A DNA stretch of 64,000 nucleotides from Lagopus muta. Lineage: Eukaryota > Chordata > Aves > Galliformes > Phasianidae. Position numbers and translations under genes: made by a program. The notes under the pieces were generated by a model. It was not told the origin of the DNA. It did not search any database and worked only from the letters and a program-made list of their open reading frames with translations. The stretch covers positions 55,465,883 to 55,529,882 of the forward strand of contig NC_064436.1 of assembly GCF_023343835.1 (NCBI RefSeq), in the 5' to 3' direction. Of this stretch, positions 63,077-64,000 are shown piece by piece; the stretch's first letter is position 1, and each line of letters starts with the position of its first letter.

Positions 63077-64000
63077 CAATTGATCTATTTCTTGTTTAAA
63101 ACATAATGATTACCTTTGGGAAAGTTAGCTTAAGATGAAGTAATAGGAGCTGTTGAATGTTGCACTTGCATTATTGTGAAAATTTTATTTGAGTTCTCAA
63201 CAAACAAATAAGAATCTGACTTCTTTGTGAATCTAAATGTATTGAATTTCTACTTTTCTTCAAGATGAACATTCACTGAGCCCATGAAACAACTTTCATG
63301 ATTATTTAATCATTTAACTGATATAAATTTATTGTTCCTAACGCTTTTTCCCTTAAAGTCAAGGCATTCCCCTGATTTAATGCAAAAACGGACAGAGTGT
63401 GTCCCCATTACTCTAGAGACTATATGTTTAGGTTGCTTTGCCTTTTCTCCTATTTTTTTTTAGTCATTTGCATTACTAGTTGGAAGAATAAATTTTAGTG
63501 TTGCTTTGACCTCTTACAGCTTTTCTTCCCTTTAGCAAGCATATTTTCCCTTTTTTGTCCCTTGTAATCTAGATATCTATCATTCACCTTTTAGAACCTT
63601 CGGGCAAGAAATGAAAATCAGTTCAGAGAACTGTGATTCCTTACAGGGAAGCTTGTAGCAGCCATCTGAGGACTTCTGAAAATTTTGTTTGTTATTGAAT
63701 TTGCTTATCCGGCTGCTCTCTATAGGTCTAGCAAAAACTCATTGGACAGTATCACTCAGTGGAGTGTGTTGGGTTATGAACAATAATGTCACATTGAATT
63801 ATTTCATAACTGACACAACATGTCCCCAAAAAATGACAGATATGGTGATGAAAAGGACATTTCAAACTTTTTTTACTTTAAAAACGAACCTCGAAAAGAG
63901 TCATTTTTAGAGAACAAAATTTAGAAAGAGGACAAGGATTGCCTCCAGAGTTATTTTTAAGATCTACTCAGAGAAATGTATCAATGAAGAAGAGAGTATT

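Larger units (their letters stand above)
55408..64000. other. AT-rich noncoding DNA with simple repeats
   Basis: No gene is recognised. Short frames such as 56170-56460 minus, 56609-56878 minus and 61441-61743 minus have no known domain. Simple repeats are listed separately. A slightly GC-richer spot lies near 59395-59460. Confidence 0.55.

Noticed and set aside
1-64000. CRISPR arrays, tRNA, rRNA or snRNA genes
   Set aside because: No regularly spaced repeats, tRNA B-box with matching A-box and cloverleaf, or conserved snRNA sequence was noticed by eye. A dedicated tRNAscan or Rfam search was not possible.

Overview
The window looks like an AT-rich, gene-poor stretch of a bird genome, most likely chicken or a close galliform relative. 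The evidence is the repeats. There are nine fragments of the avian LINE CR1, several with the diagnostic 3' end (ATTCTGTG-type octamers). There are also four decayed copies of a mariner DNA transposon of the chicken 'Galluhop' (Mariner1_GG) type. No bacterial features (operons, ribosome binding sites, dense ORFs) are present. Almost all open frames are below 115 codons with no recognisable domain; the longest, 189 codons, is a by-product of base composition.

Layout. 1-4.57 kb: unannotatable AT-rich DNA. 4.57-5.53 kb: a CR1 copy with recognisable reverse-transcriptase C-terminal coding, abutting a truncated mariner. 5.5-12.1 kb: noncoding with two old CR1 pieces. 12.8-22.4 kb: the most gene-like part. 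On the minus strand there are three small exon-like segments (22360-22388, 17540-17653, 12808-12896) with good splice signals and compatible phases. They could encode alternative C-terminal tails rich in tyrosine motifs. This is inference, not a proven gene. The same interval holds two CR1 3' tails, a CR1 with an internal deletion and a perfect 30-bp tandem duplication. 22.4-35 kb: noncoding, with a possible poly(A)-tailed retroposed sequence near 27 kb. 35.1-41.6 kb: a repeat cluster of three CR1 pieces, two mariner copies and an unclassified repeat inserted inside a CR1. 42.4-44.65 kb: a long block biased to pyrimidines on the plus strand. 46.9-47.17 kb: a second copy of the unclassified repeat. 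50.75 kb: a textbook 24-nt microexon-like segment on the plus strand. 54.9-55.4 kb: a fourth mariner copy. 55.4-64 kb: noncoding, with simple repeats.

How parts relate. No set of genes working together can be read from the sequence. The window is best described as intergenic or large-intron DNA shaped by CR1 insertion, mariner hopping with internal deletion, and slippage. I found no convincing novel system. The best leads are the minus-strand alternative terminal exons, the plus-strand microexon, and the unclassified repeat found at 36.8 and 47.0 kb.
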